NCBI RefSeq assembly: GCF_000702625.1
Contig: NZ_JNIS01000001.1
Coordinates: 62,001-126,000, forward strand
Length of the DNA: 64,000 bases
Direction of reading: 5' to 3'
From: Exiguobacterium oxidotolerans JCM 12280
GTDB lineage: Bacteria; Bacillota; Bacilli; Exiguobacteriales; Exiguobacteriaceae
Position numbers and translations under genes: made by a program. This document shows, in pieces, positions 33,296 through 42,465 of the stretch (position 1 is the first letter of the stretch; every line of letters starts with the position of its first letter). The notes under the pieces are model-generated. The model was not told the origin of the DNA, ran no database searches, and saw nothing but the letters and a program-made list of their open reading frames with translations.

Positions 33296-34339
33296 TTACG
33301 TCGTATAACTTTTGATGAACCGGCGATCGATCCATTGTTTCAAACGCCAGCTCAAATGATTCGTCTGATAGTGTCGTCCGTAAAGCAAGGTCCCTTGCTG
33401 ATGTCCCATCGAAAGAATCGTCAAGTAACGCCCTTGCGGCCGGAACGTCCGCAACCGTTCCTGATTGACGAAACGAAGGAGATTCTCAAGCAAGACCGGG
33501 GCTTGCCGGACGGCGGTTACCCCGTTCTTCGGTGTGTTCGGATATGCGGCGAGCGTCGCACAGTCGCCGACGGCAAACAGAGAGGGGTCCTCTAGCGACT
33601 GGAACGTCTCGTGGACGAGCAAAAATCCACGCTCGTCACAATAGAGGCTAGACGCCTTGAACAAATCCAGTGCTGACGCGCCACCTAAAAACAGGACGGC
33701 ATCCGATTTGAATGATTGACCCGACTGGAGCCGGACGGTTTGTTCATCAAGAGAGACGAACCGGTCGACGATGCGTGTCACACCCAGCGTATCCAACCGG
33801 TCAAGGATGCTCGCTTCTGCCGAGTGTCCTGCGAGGAGCGGTTCATCATGAACGAGCGTGACCGGACAACCGTCTGATTGGAATGACGCTGCCATCTCGA
33901 TCGCAGCAGCACCGCTGCCGACGATGACGGGCGACGATGCCTCTTTAAACTGACGGAGCGCCTGATCGATTTGATAATTCGGCTTGATCGTGACGCGTGC
34001 CGTCGCCTCTGAGAGATTCCAATCATTCGAACCGATGTTACACGATACAACGTCGTAAGAAATGATTTCGCCTGACTGACAGAAAACTTGTTTCGTTTGC
34101 GGATCGATCCGCGTGACACGGTCCTCCATCAATGTCTTTCCGTGACGAGAACAGAGTGCTTTGACATCGACCCGCGTCTCCTCGAGTTGATACGTGCCGT
34201 CCGCAAGACCGGAAAACATTCCTGAATAATACTGATAACGGGACGGATTGATGACGATCCATTCAACATCCGGATGCGTTCCTTCCTTGATACATTCTAA
34301 ATGGGCATGACCTGCCCCGACTAATACGATTCGTTTCAA
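33296..34339 (-). CDS. FAD/NAD(P)-dependent oxidoreductase (NDH-2/SelD-associated type)
   Basis: 347 residues. An N-terminal FAD motif VLVGAGHAHLECI (5-17), a second nucleotide motif PVIVGSGAAAIEMAA (about 137-151) and the late FAVGDCATLA (about 261-270) place it in the pyridine-nucleotide disulfide oxidoreductase superfamily, in the GAGHAH branch close to type II NADH dehydrogenase and to the domain found fused to selenophosphate synthetase. No redox-active CxxC is present. Start is TTG after AGGTG. It lies 77 bases after ykoC and could be read from that operon, though no thiamin link is known. Confidence 0.85.
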   Translation of the reverse strand: MKRIVLVGAGHAHLECIKEGTHPDVEWIVINPSRYQYYSGMFSGLADGTYQLEETRVDVKALCSRHGKTLMEDRVTRIDPQTKQVFCQSGEIISYDVVSCNIGSNDWNLSEATARVTIKPNYQIDQALRQFKEASSPVIVGSGAAAIEMAASFQSDGCPVTLVHDEPLLAGHSAEASILDRLDTLGVTRIVDRFVSLDEQTVRLQSGQSFKSDAVLFLGGASALDLFKASSLYCDERGFLLVHETFQSLEDPSLFAVGDCATLAAYPNTPKNGVTAVRQAPVLLENLLRFVNQERLRTFRPQGRYLTILSMGHQQGTLLYGRHYQTNHLSWRLKQWIDRRFIKSYTT

Positions 34340-34416
34340 ATCTTCACCTACTTCTTTAAATTAACTGCTTCCGAAACTATGATTCCCTGAATCCGTCCGC
34401 GTTAATCTAATGAATG

Positions 34417-35142
34417 TCATACGACAATCCGAAGCAGGGTAGCACCAAAGCAAACAAGACCAAAAAACAGGCGGTCCTGCTGCGTCACGACAGGACGGAC
34501 ATAATAGGTCCGCTCGGCCTGAAACCGACGCGCTTCCATCGCAATCGCGATTTGTTCCGAACGGATGATGCTGTTCGTAAAAAGCGGTAAACTGATGGCG
34601 AAAAACGTCTGCCAGGGCCAAATCGACTGTTGTTGCCGGACCCGGCGTGCTTGGCGGATCGTCCGGATTTCCTGCTGGAAAATCGGAATAAAACGAATCC
34701 CTGCTAAAAACCCGTATGCGAGCCGGTCCGGAAGGCGGCACTGGTGAATCAGACTCATGACGAACCGGGTTTGGTCGGTCGTCGCGATGAACGTCAAACT
34801 GAGGAAGACGAAGGCGAGCATCCGCAGTGCGATCAACCAGGCGTGACCGATACTTTCTTCCGTGACGCGAAACCAACCGAATGACCAAACTTCCGTACTG
34901 CCTTTTCCGAAGGCTGCCATCATCCAAAACGTCAACAGAAACAAGATGAGGTAAGGGGCGACCCGCTTGCCGAGCGTCAACAGAGACCAACCTGAGCAGC
35001 CCAATCCGACCGCAGCGAGTGCAAGTAAGGCCATCGTCTCGCGTAACGTCGGTGCCGCAATCAACAGCACCATCACGTAAACGAGGGCACCCAGTTTAAT
35101 CGCCGGATTAATACGCGCGAGCGGGGAGACGTTTTCCTGCAC
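34417..35142 (-). CDS. ykoC: ECF transporter T component, YkoC-like
   Basis: 241 residues, about five membrane segments and a cytoplasmic region with the two EcfT coupling motifs near AIAMEARRFQAE and QARRVRQ. It joins the ATPases to the substrate-binding S component of an energy-coupling-factor transporter. The start overlaps the end of ykoD by 35 bases, which indicates tight coupling. Along with ykoE and ykoD it forms a thiamin-precursor (hydroxymethylpyrimidine) importer controlled by a TPP riboswitch. YkoF, the fourth partner in B. subtilis, is absent here. Confidence 0.9.
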   Translation of the reverse strand: MQENVSPLARINPAIKLGALVYVMVLLIAAPTLRETMALLALAAVGLGCSGWSLLTLGKRVAPYLILFLLTFWMMAAFGKGSTEVWSFGWFRVTEESIGHAWLIALRMLAFVFLSLTFIATTDQTRFVMSLIHQCRLPDRLAYGFLAGIRFIPIFQQEIRTIRQARRVRQQQSIWPWQTFFAISLPLFTNSIIRSEQIAIAMEARRFQAERTYYVRPVVTQQDRLFFGLVCFGATLLRIVV

Positions 35143-36673
35143 GACGTTTCACCTCCTCGAGTTGCTGATACAAATACGATAACGGACGAGAGAGTTGGTT
35201 ATGCTCGAGTAACGTCTCGTCTTTAAACAAAGTGTCCGGTGTGCCGTCGAACTGAAGTCGCCCGTCACCAAGGACGAGCACCCGGTCAGCGTGCCGATGA
35301 ACGAGCTCCATGTCGTGCGTCACCATGATCAGCGTCGTCCCGTTTAATCGCGCCTGCTCGAACATCTCGATGAGTTGACCTGTCGTCTCGGTATCTTGAC
35401 CGAACGTCGGTTCATCGAGCAACAGGACGTCTTTTGGTTCTAACAACATCGTCGCGACGCTGAGCCGTCGCTTTTGACCCATGCTCAGGGCGAGCGGCGA
35501 CTGACGGGCGACACGGGTTAACCGGTAGGATTGCAACGCCGTTTCAATCCGTTCCGGCGTCGGCACCTCCATGCTGATTACGAACTCGTCTTCGACCGTC
35601 TGCTTGAGAAATTGGAGCTCTGGCTGTTGAAAGACGAATCCGACGTGTTGGTAATAGCTCCGATTTTTCCATGTCCGCAGTTCTTTTTCGAACAAGCGGA
35701 CCGTACCGCCTTGCGCCGGAATCAATTTCGCCAGTGTTTCGAGCAACGTGCTTTTACCGGCACCATTCGATCCGACGACCATGATCCATTCTCCGCTGTG
35801 TGTTGCAAGCGACAGGTCGTCGACAATCACTTGCTTACGGCGTCCTAACGCGGTGCGTGTCAGCGCGAACGTCTTGTCTTGTCGGACCGGAGGACGGTTG
35901 TTATTCACTTTTCGTAACCGCGTCGCCTGGGAAGAAGCGGGGGGTAACGTTTCCAGTTGATACGGGTAGAGGAGCGGTGTCGCAATACCGTGTCGTTCGA
36001 GTTCAGCGCGATGCTGACCGAAGATTTCATGCGGCGGACCATCGTGTAAAATCGTTCCCCCGTGATTGAAGACGAGCACCCGGTCGCTGAACGTCACACA
36101 GCGGTCAAGCTGATGTTCAATCAGAACGAGCGTCAACGTCCGGTCGTGATGGAGTTCCTCAATCAGTTGCATCAAAACCCGATGTCCTGCCGGATCGAGT
36201 TGCGCCGTCGGTTCATCAAGTAATAGAATATCCGGCTCAAGCGCAAGGACGCAGGCGAGGGCGAGTCGTTGTTTCATCCCTCCTGACAGTTGCATAATCG
36301 GTGTCGTCAGCGGCACGTCCAGTCCGACACGTGCCAGTGCGGCGTCAATCCGGTCATCCATCTGACTGCGGTCGACTGAACGATTTTCAAGACTAAAGGC
36401 AACTTCCGCTCCGACGGTCTGCATGCAGAACTGGTCGTCCGGATTTTGAAAAAGGATTCCGACCGTTCCGTTCGTCTTGCAGTGACCGCTGACATCAGCT
36501 TCAATCGCGTCAGGTAGTAAGCCGGCGAGAACATGTAAAAACGTCGTTTTCCCACTGCCGCTCGGTCCGACGAGCAACGTCGTTTCCCCTTCGTGTAGCG
36601 TCACCGTCACGTTGTGCAGGACGGTGCCATGTTGCCCCGGATAGCGGACAGACAAGTCGTTACAATGAATCAT
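35108..36673 (-). CDS. ykoD: ECF transporter double ATPase, YkoD-like
   Basis: 521 residues with two nucleotide-binding domains fused head to tail. Domain 1 (1-240): Walker A GPSGSGKT, LSGGMKQRLA, LLLDEPTAQLDP. Domain 2 (280-500): GSNGAGKS, a slightly divergent signature LSMGQKRRLS and LLLDEPTFGQD. Fused EcfA1/EcfA2 pairs are the rule in the YkoD group. It overlaps ykoE's stop by four bases (ATGA). It powers uptake of the thiamin pyrimidine precursor with ykoE and ykoC. Confidence 0.93.
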   Translation of the reverse strand: MIHCNDLSVRYPGQHGTVLHNVTVTLHEGETTLLVGPSGSGKTTFLHVLAGLLPDAIEADVSGHCKTNGTVGILFQNPDDQFCMQTVGAEVAFSLENRSVDRSQMDDRIDAALARVGLDVPLTTPIMQLSGGMKQRLALACVLALEPDILLLDEPTAQLDPAGHRVLMQLIEELHHDRTLTLVLIEHQLDRCVTFSDRVLVFNHGGTILHDGPPHEIFGQHRAELERHGIATPLLYPYQLETLPPASSQATRLRKVNNNRPPVRQDKTFALTRTALGRRKQVIVDDLSLATHSGEWIMVVGSNGAGKSTLLETLAKLIPAQGGTVRLFEKELRTWKNRSYYQHVGFVFQQPELQFLKQTVEDEFVISMEVPTPERIETALQSYRLTRVARQSPLALSMGQKRRLSVATMLLEPKDVLLLDEPTFGQDTETTGQLIEMFEQARLNGTTLIMVTHDMELVHRHADRVLVLGDGRLQFDGTPDTLFKDETLLEHNQLSRPLSYLYQQLEEVKRRAGKRLPARAY

Positions 36674-37248
36674 GCCGCATCCGGTTTCTGTCGTTTACGC
36701 CCGATCGCATAACCGTTCAACGTCCCTGTTTTGACAAGCGCATCGACGATGACTTTCGCAAGTAATCCACCGAGCAATGCACCGCTGACGAGTTGAAGGG
36801 AAAACGTCAACAGAAGGGTCGTCGTCGTATAGTAGGCGAAACCGTTGACGACGAGACTATAGACCATGCTACCGATTGCTGCGAACATGCCGGATAGAAT
36901 CAACGTCATTGTGTTGAACTTCCGGTACCCGAAGAGGGCGAAGGCGATTTCCGCCCCAATCCCTTGGGCAAAGCCGATCAATAGGGCGGATAATCCGAAA
37001 TGACTCCCCGTGAATAATTCGACGGCAGCGGCGACGACTTCTGCAATCAGTGCTGCTCCCGGTTTTTGAATGATGTAGGCGACGAGCGGACTCGCGATGA
37101 CCCAAATCCCGAACATCCAGTTTGAACCGACCGGTCCGAAAATCGCCGAAACCGGTAACCACAATGTCGACCAACCTAAGTACAGTACCCCGCAAGCAAC
37201 CGACAACATCATCATGACGATGATTTCTTTCATTTTCCAACTGTTCAT
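36670..37248 (-). CDS. ykoE: ECF transporter S component for thiamin precursor, YkoE-like
   Basis: 192 residues with six membrane helices and the YkoE-specific stretches FGPVGSNWMFGIWVIASPLVAYI and VAAAVELFTGSHFGLSALLIGFAQGIGAEIAFALFGY. It binds the substrate, probably hydroxymethylpyrimidine. The start at 37248 follows AAAGGGAGATAGGAAC; upstream in-frame codons cover the riboswitch and are not coding. First gene of the operon. Confidence 0.92.
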   Translation of the reverse strand: MNSWKMKEIIVMMMLSVACGVLYLGWSTLWLPVSAIFGPVGSNWMFGIWVIASPLVAYIIQKPGAALIAEVVAAAVELFTGSHFGLSALLIGFAQGIGAEIAFALFGYRKFNTMTLILSGMFAAIGSMVYSLVVNGFAYYTTTTLLLTFSLQLVSGALLGGLLAKVIVDALVKTGTLNGYAIGRKRQKPDAA

Positions 37249-37284
37249 GTTCCTATCTCCCTTTGGCACAACCACCAGACAAAC

Positions 37285-37316
37285 AAAAAGACCGCCCTCT
37301 ATGAAAGAGAGCGGTC
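37285..37316 (-). terminator. riboswitch-controlled terminator
   Basis: On the minus strand GACCGCTCTCT (37316-37306) pairs with AGAGGGCGGTC (37300-37290), then TTTTT. The 5' arm contains ACCGCTC, which can instead pair with GAGCGGT at the foot of the TPP aptamer (37360-37354). This gives the expected anti-terminator, used when TPP is low. Confidence 0.85.
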
Positions 37317-37353
37317 GCTGAATCTGCAAACATGCAGAAAAATTGAACGAATT

Positions 37354-37442
37354 ACCGCTCCACTTTCCTACGCTAGTATGAACTAGATCAGGTTCAAAGG
37401 GTCCGAAGTGAATCGTCTCAGCCAATGGGCTCCCCTAGTGGA
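37354..37442 (-). promoter_or_regulatory. TPP riboswitch (THI element)
   Basis: Read on the minus strand the aptamer has the standard conserved parts in order: AGGGGAGCC, GGCTGAGA, ACCCTTTGAACCTGATCT and CTAGCGTAGG. It binds thiamin pyrophosphate and, through the downstream terminator, shuts off ykoEDC when thiamin is plentiful. Confidence 0.95.
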
Positions 37443-37503
37443 TGTGCATATAGTGTGTACGCTTTTTACTGTACCGACTCTACAGACAGTTGTCAATACA
37501 GAT

Positions 37504-37528
37504 AAAAAACCCTCCGCGAGGGGAGGGT
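37504..37528 (-). terminator. terminator of L25/Ctc gene
   Basis: ACCCTCC (37509-37515) pairs with GGAGGGT (37522-37528); the As to the left give a U tail on the minus strand. Confidence 0.8.
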
Positions 37529-37536
37529 AAGAAAAA

Positions 37537-38175
37537 TTATTCTTTTTCTTCCGTTTGTTCTTCAGTAGAAACTTCTTCTGTCGCTTCAGCTGGTTCTTCA
37601 GCATCAGTTTCTTCGAGATCCGCTTCAAGTGTCGATTCGACGACGGCAACGACTTGAATGTCACCTTCCGTAACGATACGGTATTCTTTTTCTTCCGGTA
37701 AATCCGAAACCGATAGAGAATCACCGAGGTTAAGGTTTGTCACATCGACTTCGACGCGTTCCGGTAATTTATCTGGTGTAGCTGCAACTGTCACTTTAAA
37801 GAGTGTTTGTGAAAGATATCCACCAAGTTTTGCACCAGCCGCTTCGCCGACGAGGACGATATCTGTTTCGACTTCTGTTTCTTCATCCATTTTAACAGCG
37901 ATGAATTCAACGTGCTTGATTGTTGGTGTGAAGATATCCATATCGAGTTTGTTGATCAGTGTGTTGACTTTTTTACCACCGATTTGAAGTGCAACAAGTG
38001 CATTCTCACCATGTTCACGAACGACTTTGATCAATGCTTTTTCGTCAAAGGCAATCGGTGTACTTTCCACTTTGTAACCATACACGACACCAAGAGCTTT
38101 TCCTTCATGACGTAATTGCTTTCTAAGTGAGCGTGGGCGTACTTCGCGTTCTTCTACTTTTAATGTTACTGACAT
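37537..38175 (-). CDS. rplY: ribosomal protein L25/general stress protein Ctc
   Basis: 212 residues: an N-terminal L25 domain (1-93, binding 5S rRNA) and the TL5/CTC-type beta domain (to about 185), with an acidic Glu/Thr-rich tail. Start 38175 was chosen because GGGGG lies eight bases upstream; the ATG six bases earlier would leave two bases only. In Bacillus this gene is stress induced by SigB, and a SigB-like promoter is visible upstream. Confidence 0.94.
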   Translation of the reverse strand: MSVTLKVEEREVRPRSLRKQLRHEGKALGVVYGYKVESTPIAFDEKALIKVVREHGENALVALQIGGKKVNTLINKLDMDIFTPTIKHVEFIAVKMDEETEVETDIVLVGEAAGAKLGGYLSQTLFKVTVAATPDKLPERVEVDVTNLNLGDSLSVSDLPEEKEYRIVTEGDIQVVAVVESTLEADLEETDAEEPAEATEEVSTEEQTEEKE

Positions 38176-38397
38176 GTTCATTTCCCCCTTGAATTTGGTA
38201 TAGCCCTCAAAAGGTAATGAAGAAAGGAGTGGAACGAATCGTTCCGGCCAAAACAGTGCATCGAATGCTATTTCAAATTGATTTCATAAAAATGAAGATC
38301 GAAGTGAGTGGTTAGCATTTCTCTCCCAGGTCATTACGCTGATATTGAGAAACATGTGGTCGTAAAAGCAACTCGCTGATGCGGTGCTATGATAGTT

Positions 38398-38424
38398 ATA
38401 CCCCCGTAACATTAAAAGCTAAAC
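38398..38424 (-). promoter_or_regulatory. SigB-like promoter of L25/Ctc
   Basis: On the minus strand GTTTAG (38424-38419), 15 bases, then GGGTAT (38403-38398), against the SigB consensus GTTTAA-N12-14-GGGTAT. The distance to the gene is long (about 220 bases), leaving a leader with no recognised structure. Confidence 0.55.
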
Positions 38425-38446
38425 ATTCCTCGGCAACAAAAGGGCT

Positions 38447-38487
38447 GTTGGAAGTCCGTTTCCCTTAGAGCAGCAACGGTTTCCAAC
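38447..38487 (-). terminator. terminator of SNF2 helicase gene
   Basis: GTTGGAA (38447-38453) and TTCCAAC (38481-38487) pair, extended by CCGTT/AACGG inside; on the minus strand it is followed by CCCTTTTGTT. Confidence 0.65.
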
Positions 38488-38513
38488 ATGTTAAAAAATC
38501 GGTGCGTTTTTGC

Positions 38514-41114
38514 TTATTCAAGCAGTTGCACCATCTCATCGACTGACAGTGCGAGCGAATCTGGTTGTTTGAGTATGTCCGTCACGAGTGTCGCTTTCCG
38601 CTCTTGCAGCTCGATGATTTTTTCTTCGATCGTACCTTTCGTGATTAACTTGATGACTTCGACCGTCTGTTTTTGTCCCATTCGGTGTGCCCGGTCAGCC
38701 GCTTGCTGTTCGACAGCCGGGTTCCACCAACTATCATATAAGATGACGGTATCCGCCGTCGCCAAGTTCAATCCGGTGCCACCCGCCTTCAGTGAAATCA
38801 AGAATAGATCAACTTCTCCGGCATTAAAACGGTCGCAGCGTTCGAGACGCTCGGCAATCGGTGTATCCCCGCGCAGTTCGAAGTGGGGAAGGTGCATCTC
38901 ATGCAGGTCGTCCCGAATCAAATCGAGCATTTTCGTAAACTGTGAAAAAATCAAAATCCGTTTGCCCGCTGCCCGTTTTTCTTGAATCAAGGCGAGCAAC
39001 CGGTCCTGTTTCGCCGACCGTCCGCGATAGTCCTCGACGAACAGACGGGGATCGCAACAAATTTGACGGAGGCGGGTCAACCCGGCCAGTAATTTTATCC
39101 GTTCTTCCGGTTTCGACTGATCGAGATGCTGTAACGTTTCCAGTTGTAACTTCGCCAAGTGGGCGGCATACAATTTTTTCTGCCCTGCCGTCAGTTCCGT
39201 ATAGTGGTGAACGACTTGTTTCGCCGGTAACTGTTGCAAGACGTCCTGTTTCGTCCGGCGCAGTAAAAACGGTTCGACGAATTGTTGGACATCCCGTGCT
39301 GACCAGTCGAGAAACCGTTGCCGGTCCGGTAAGAGTGACGGGAAGACGACGTCGAAAATCGACCAAAGGTCAAGCGTCCTGTTTTCGAGTGGTGTCCCGG
39401 TCAAGGCGAACCGACGTGTCGCCCAAAGCTGTTTTAAGCTGACCGTCGTCTGCGACCTTGGATTCTTCAGCTGTTGCGCTTCATCAAAAAAGATACAATC
39501 GTAATGGATTGCCTGATGATTTTTGATGTCGAGCCGGAGCGACGGATAGGAAATGACAAGAATGACGTCGTCCGGCAAATCTTCGAGCTGGCGTAAGCGC
39601 GACGCACGACTTCCACTGAGCACATGGACGGTGCGTGTCGGAGCAAAGCGGCGCAGCTCCGCTGCCCAGTTGTAGAGGAGTGACGCCGGGGCGACGATCA
39701 GGATACGGGCACTCGGGAGCGTTTCGATATAACCGATGGCTTGAATCGTTTTGCCGAGTCCCATCTCGTCCGCTAAGATGCCATGACAGTCGTGTGCCGC
39801 AAGACTCTTGAAGAAGCGGACACCGTCTTGCTGATACGGCAAAAGTTGTGTCGCAAGCGGTTCCGGTAACGCCAGTCGTTCTGTTTTTCCGGCTTTCATC
39901 TCGAGCAAACGTTCCTTCAATTGACTATGGACCGTCAAGAAGGCAGCCGGGGTCAACAGTGACAAGTTCGGCAAAGCAGGAACGGTCAATTCCGCTTCAA
40001 GCAACTGCCGTTCTGTCGCGTCCGCTTCAAGCAACAACCGTTTGATTTGCTTGAAGGCGCGGTCTTCGAGCGATAACAGTTGTCCCGAGCGTAAACGGTG
40101 GTACGTCTTTTGTGTCACGAGTGACGCGAGGATTGCCGACAGCTCTTGTTCTGAAATCCCATCCATCGAAAACTTGAACGTCAACCAATCAAGCCGCTTC
40201 TTTATGTTGACTTCAATTTTTGGATGGAACGGACCCGGGAGCAATGCCGTTTTGATACTCGCCGTCGCGTACAACTCGAGTTGACCGAGGGCGACCATCG
40301 GGTCAAGCAAACCTTTTAAGACAACATAATGACGACTTTCTCCTTCTACTACATAACGTGCCTGATTCGCGCGGAATCCCATTTCTTCTAAGTAACGCAC
40401 CACCGCCTGCTCTGTCGACAAGTCGCGTCCGACCCAATCTGTCGGACTGAGCGGGTTGATGGTTTTACCGTCGTAATCAAACGTGACGACGACTTCTAAA
40501 CGGGTATGGATCCGGTCGAGAGCCAGTTTGACTCGAGGCGATCCGCTGACGAGTTGACCCCGGACAGCTGCGCTCATCCAGATGTCCGCTCGTTCTCGTA
40601 ACCCGTCGCGGTCGTTCAGTAAACGGTCGAAGTAGGGCAGGGACAAGAGATAACTGCGTTGCGTCGTCAGGCTTTCGAGTGCAATCCCGCCATCGCGGAC
40701 ATCAAACCGGAGCTGCGCTTTATTTTCGCTCGTCAATGTCGCAAGATACGTTGCAGCTGCCGCATCTTCAATCGCCGGTCGCGCTGAAAAGGGTGTGATG
40801 GCTGGCCGGTTCGGCCCGGTCGTCCCGTAGGCTTGGATTTGCTGTAAGGCTAACAGCACCGCGACGATATGGCCGCAAAATGAGGCATCCATCGCAAGTG
40901 ACGGACAGTTACATCCAGCATCAACTCCCGTTTCCCGGAGATGGACATGGACGTGAAAACGAGATTCACCGGCAACTTCCGCTTCGACGAAGAGGTCACC
41001 CGGCGAATAGTTGCGTAAGGTTACTTTTTTTGCCGTCACATACCGTTTTCCGCGACGAAAGGCATACGTATCTGACATTTGCTTGATTTTTCGTTCACTT
41101 AATCCAAAATTCAT
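38514..41114 (-). CDS. SWIM-domain SNF2-family helicase
   Basis: 866 residues. A SWIM zinc finger (C68-N-C70...C80-x-H82) leads, then a middle region, then both RecA-like halves of a Swi2/Snf2 ATPase: DEMGLGKT (about 444-451), DEAQ (about 542) and QAADRAHRMGQ (about 802-812). It should translocate on double-stranded DNA, perhaps clearing RNA polymerase or helping repair, like B. subtilis YqhH and its homologues. It is a single gene between the L25 and tyrosine recombinase genes, all on one strand. Confidence 0.93.
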   Translation of the reverse strand: MNFGLSERKIKQMSDTYAFRRGKRYVTAKKVTLRNYSPGDLFVEAEVAGESRFHVHVHLRETGVDAGCNCPSLAMDASFCGHIVAVLLALQQIQAYGTTGPNRPAITPFSARPAIEDAAAATYLATLTSENKAQLRFDVRDGGIALESLTTQRSYLLSLPYFDRLLNDRDGLRERADIWMSAAVRGQLVSGSPRVKLALDRIHTRLEVVVTFDYDGKTINPLSPTDWVGRDLSTEQAVVRYLEEMGFRANQARYVVEGESRHYVVLKGLLDPMVALGQLELYATASIKTALLPGPFHPKIEVNIKKRLDWLTFKFSMDGISEQELSAILASLVTQKTYHRLRSGQLLSLEDRAFKQIKRLLLEADATERQLLEAELTVPALPNLSLLTPAAFLTVHSQLKERLLEMKAGKTERLALPEPLATQLLPYQQDGVRFFKSLAAHDCHGILADEMGLGKTIQAIGYIETLPSARILIVAPASLLYNWAAELRRFAPTRTVHVLSGSRASRLRQLEDLPDDVILVISYPSLRLDIKNHQAIHYDCIFFDEAQQLKNPRSQTTVSLKQLWATRRFALTGTPLENRTLDLWSIFDVVFPSLLPDRQRFLDWSARDVQQFVEPFLLRRTKQDVLQQLPAKQVVHHYTELTAGQKKLYAAHLAKLQLETLQHLDQSKPEERIKLLAGLTRLRQICCDPRLFVEDYRGRSAKQDRLLALIQEKRAAGKRILIFSQFTKMLDLIRDDLHEMHLPHFELRGDTPIAERLERCDRFNAGEVDLFLISLKAGGTGLNLATADTVILYDSWWNPAVEQQAADRAHRMGQKQTVEVIKLITKGTIEEKIIELQERKATLVTDILKQPDSLALSVDEMVQLLE

Positions 41115-41150
41115 CTGAGGTCTCCTTTACCATAAGGTGACATAATACTA

Positions 41151-42191
41151 TTATCGTTCACCATCAAATAGTTCGATCGCCCGTTTTTTCTCTTGATCGC
41201 CGATATGGGCATAGACTTGAGTCGTCGCGACGGACTCATGCCCAAGCAATTGCTGAATCGTCAAGACATCGACGCCACCTGTCGCGAGACGCGTCGCAAA
41301 CGTATGCCGCAACTTGTGTGGTGTGATGTTTTTCCGTTCCAAAAACGGTAAGACCGGTCGTAACCGATCGGTATGCCGCTTTAATATATGTTGGACCGCC
41401 CGCGGGCTGAGCGGTTTCCCTTGTTTCTCGAACACAGCGTCCGTCCCACGCATCGACAACTGATAGTGCGCGGCGTACTTTCTGAGGGCGACGCGTGCCG
41501 GTTGCGCCAGCGGGATGACCCGCTCCTTGTTGCCTTTCCCAATCACCCGAATCGTCCCTTCATGAAAATCGAGATCGTTCCACGTCAATTGTGTCATCTC
41601 ACTGAGACGCATCCCGCTATAGCCGAGTAGCTGGAACAACGTCACGTCACGGACGCGGTCACGCTCATAATGGGCCGCCTCCCGCGGATTCATCTCAATG
41701 TTCGACGGCAGCAATTGAATCAGTTCATCCCATTCGCGTTTCGTTAAGTAGACCGGATCGCGTTTCGCTTGTTTCGGACGGTTGATTTTTGCGACCGGAT
41801 TTTCCGACAAGACGCCGATGTCGATCAAATGGCGAAATAACGATTGTAACGCCGATAATTTCCGATTGATGACACTCGGTGCATTACCCTTCGTCAACGC
41901 TAAGTATTCGGCGTAAGCTGCAATTCCCGCGCCGTCAATCTCAAGGAACGCCTCTTGCGTGATATCAATCGCCCGGACATCCTGCCCTGACGCGGCGGCG
42001 ACAAAGCTAAAAAACGAATCAAAATCATACACATAACGACGCATCGTTGCTTTCGAGAAATTTTTTGAAGCTAAGTGGTCGATGTAATCGCGAATAAATT
42101 CCGGCATTCGGTGATAGCCTGGTAGATCAACAGTATGGGCCGGAATTTGGACGGTTTTAACGGTTTTTCCTAGATTTTTAAATAAACTCAT
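41151..42191 (-). CDS. tyrosine recombinase, XerS-like
   Basis: 346 residues: a core-binding SAM-like domain (25-135) and a catalytic domain with Arg195 (SGMRLSE), Lys219, His292 and Arg295 (PHKLRHTF), His318 (LLGHES) and Tyr327 (VYAHIG). All active-site residues are present. Its length and the segment EMNPREAAHYERDRVRD are closer to the single-chain XerS of streptococci than to XerC or XerD (about 300 residues). The role is probably chromosome-dimer resolution or a site-specific inversion. It is encoded next to topoisomerase IV. It is preceded by an unusually palindrome-rich gap. Confidence 0.85.
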   Translation of the reverse strand: MSLFKNLGKTVKTVQIPAHTVDLPGYHRMPEFIRDYIDHLASKNFSKATMRRYVYDFDSFFSFVAAASGQDVRAIDITQEAFLEIDGAGIAAYAEYLALTKGNAPSVINRKLSALQSLFRHLIDIGVLSENPVAKINRPKQAKRDPVYLTKREWDELIQLLPSNIEMNPREAAHYERDRVRDVTLFQLLGYSGMRLSEMTQLTWNDLDFHEGTIRVIGKGNKERVIPLAQPARVALRKYAAHYQLSMRGTDAVFEKQGKPLSPRAVQHILKRHTDRLRPVLPFLERKNITPHKLRHTFATRLATGGVDVLTIQQLLGHESVATTQVYAHIGDQEKKRAIELFDGER

Positions 42192-42215
42192 CAGTCTATT
42201 CCCCCTCTGACCTTA

Positions 42216-42234
42216 CTATACCAAACGTTGGTAG
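42216..42234 (-). promoter_or_regulatory. -10 box and overlapping palindrome at the recombinase gene
   Basis: TATAGT on the minus strand (42221-42216) is followed upstream by a perfect 6-3-6 palindrome, TACCAA-ACG-TTGGTA (42220-42234), in the spacer of the promoter. A protein bound there would block RNA polymerase. Confidence 0.55.
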
Positions 42235-42247
42235 ACGGTACACTAGT

Positions 42248-42273
42248 TTGCGTGAAATAGTTATTTCACGCAA
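42248..42273. repeat. perfect 26-base palindrome before tyrosine recombinase
   Basis: TTGCGTGAAATA (42248-42259), centre GT, TATTTCACGCAA (42262-42273). It is 57 bases before the recombinase start and just upstream of the -35 region. It may be an operator or a recombination core site. Confidence 0.75.
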
Positions 42274-42297
42274 CGTTAAATTGTCAGACAGGGAGCG

Positions 42298-42465
42298 CTC
42301 AGTTGCATCGACTTTCCGACTCATGGGCGACTGGTCAACTCGATGCAAATCAACGAAAGGCGTAATTTCTTACATCAAATAGAACAATAATTGTATTATG
42401 TCACCTTGACAGAACGAATCCGGAAAAATATTCTCAAAAACCAATTTCGCTCTCAGTTGCATCGA
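42298..42465. repeat. direct and inverted repeats CTCAGTTGCATCGA
   Basis: CTCAGTTGCATCGA occurs at 42298-42311 and 42452-42465 in the same orientation. TCGATGCAA at 42340-42348 is the inverse of its core. The bases after each direct copy are also loosely alike (..CGAC..GGTC..ACTC). Confidence 0.75.

Noticed and set aside
34361-34990. Open frame (209 codons) overlapping ykoC in another phase
   Set aside because: No ribosome binding site or hydrophobic pattern; ykoC is a clear EcfT protein.
42248-42273. Reading the 26-base palindrome as the chromosomal dif site
   Set aside because: It does not resemble the Bacillus dif sequence and is more perfectly symmetrical than dif sites are; kept only as a candidate operator or target.
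42298-42465. CRISPR-like repeats
   Set aside because: Only two imperfect direct copies with a 140-base spacing and no Cas genes nearby.
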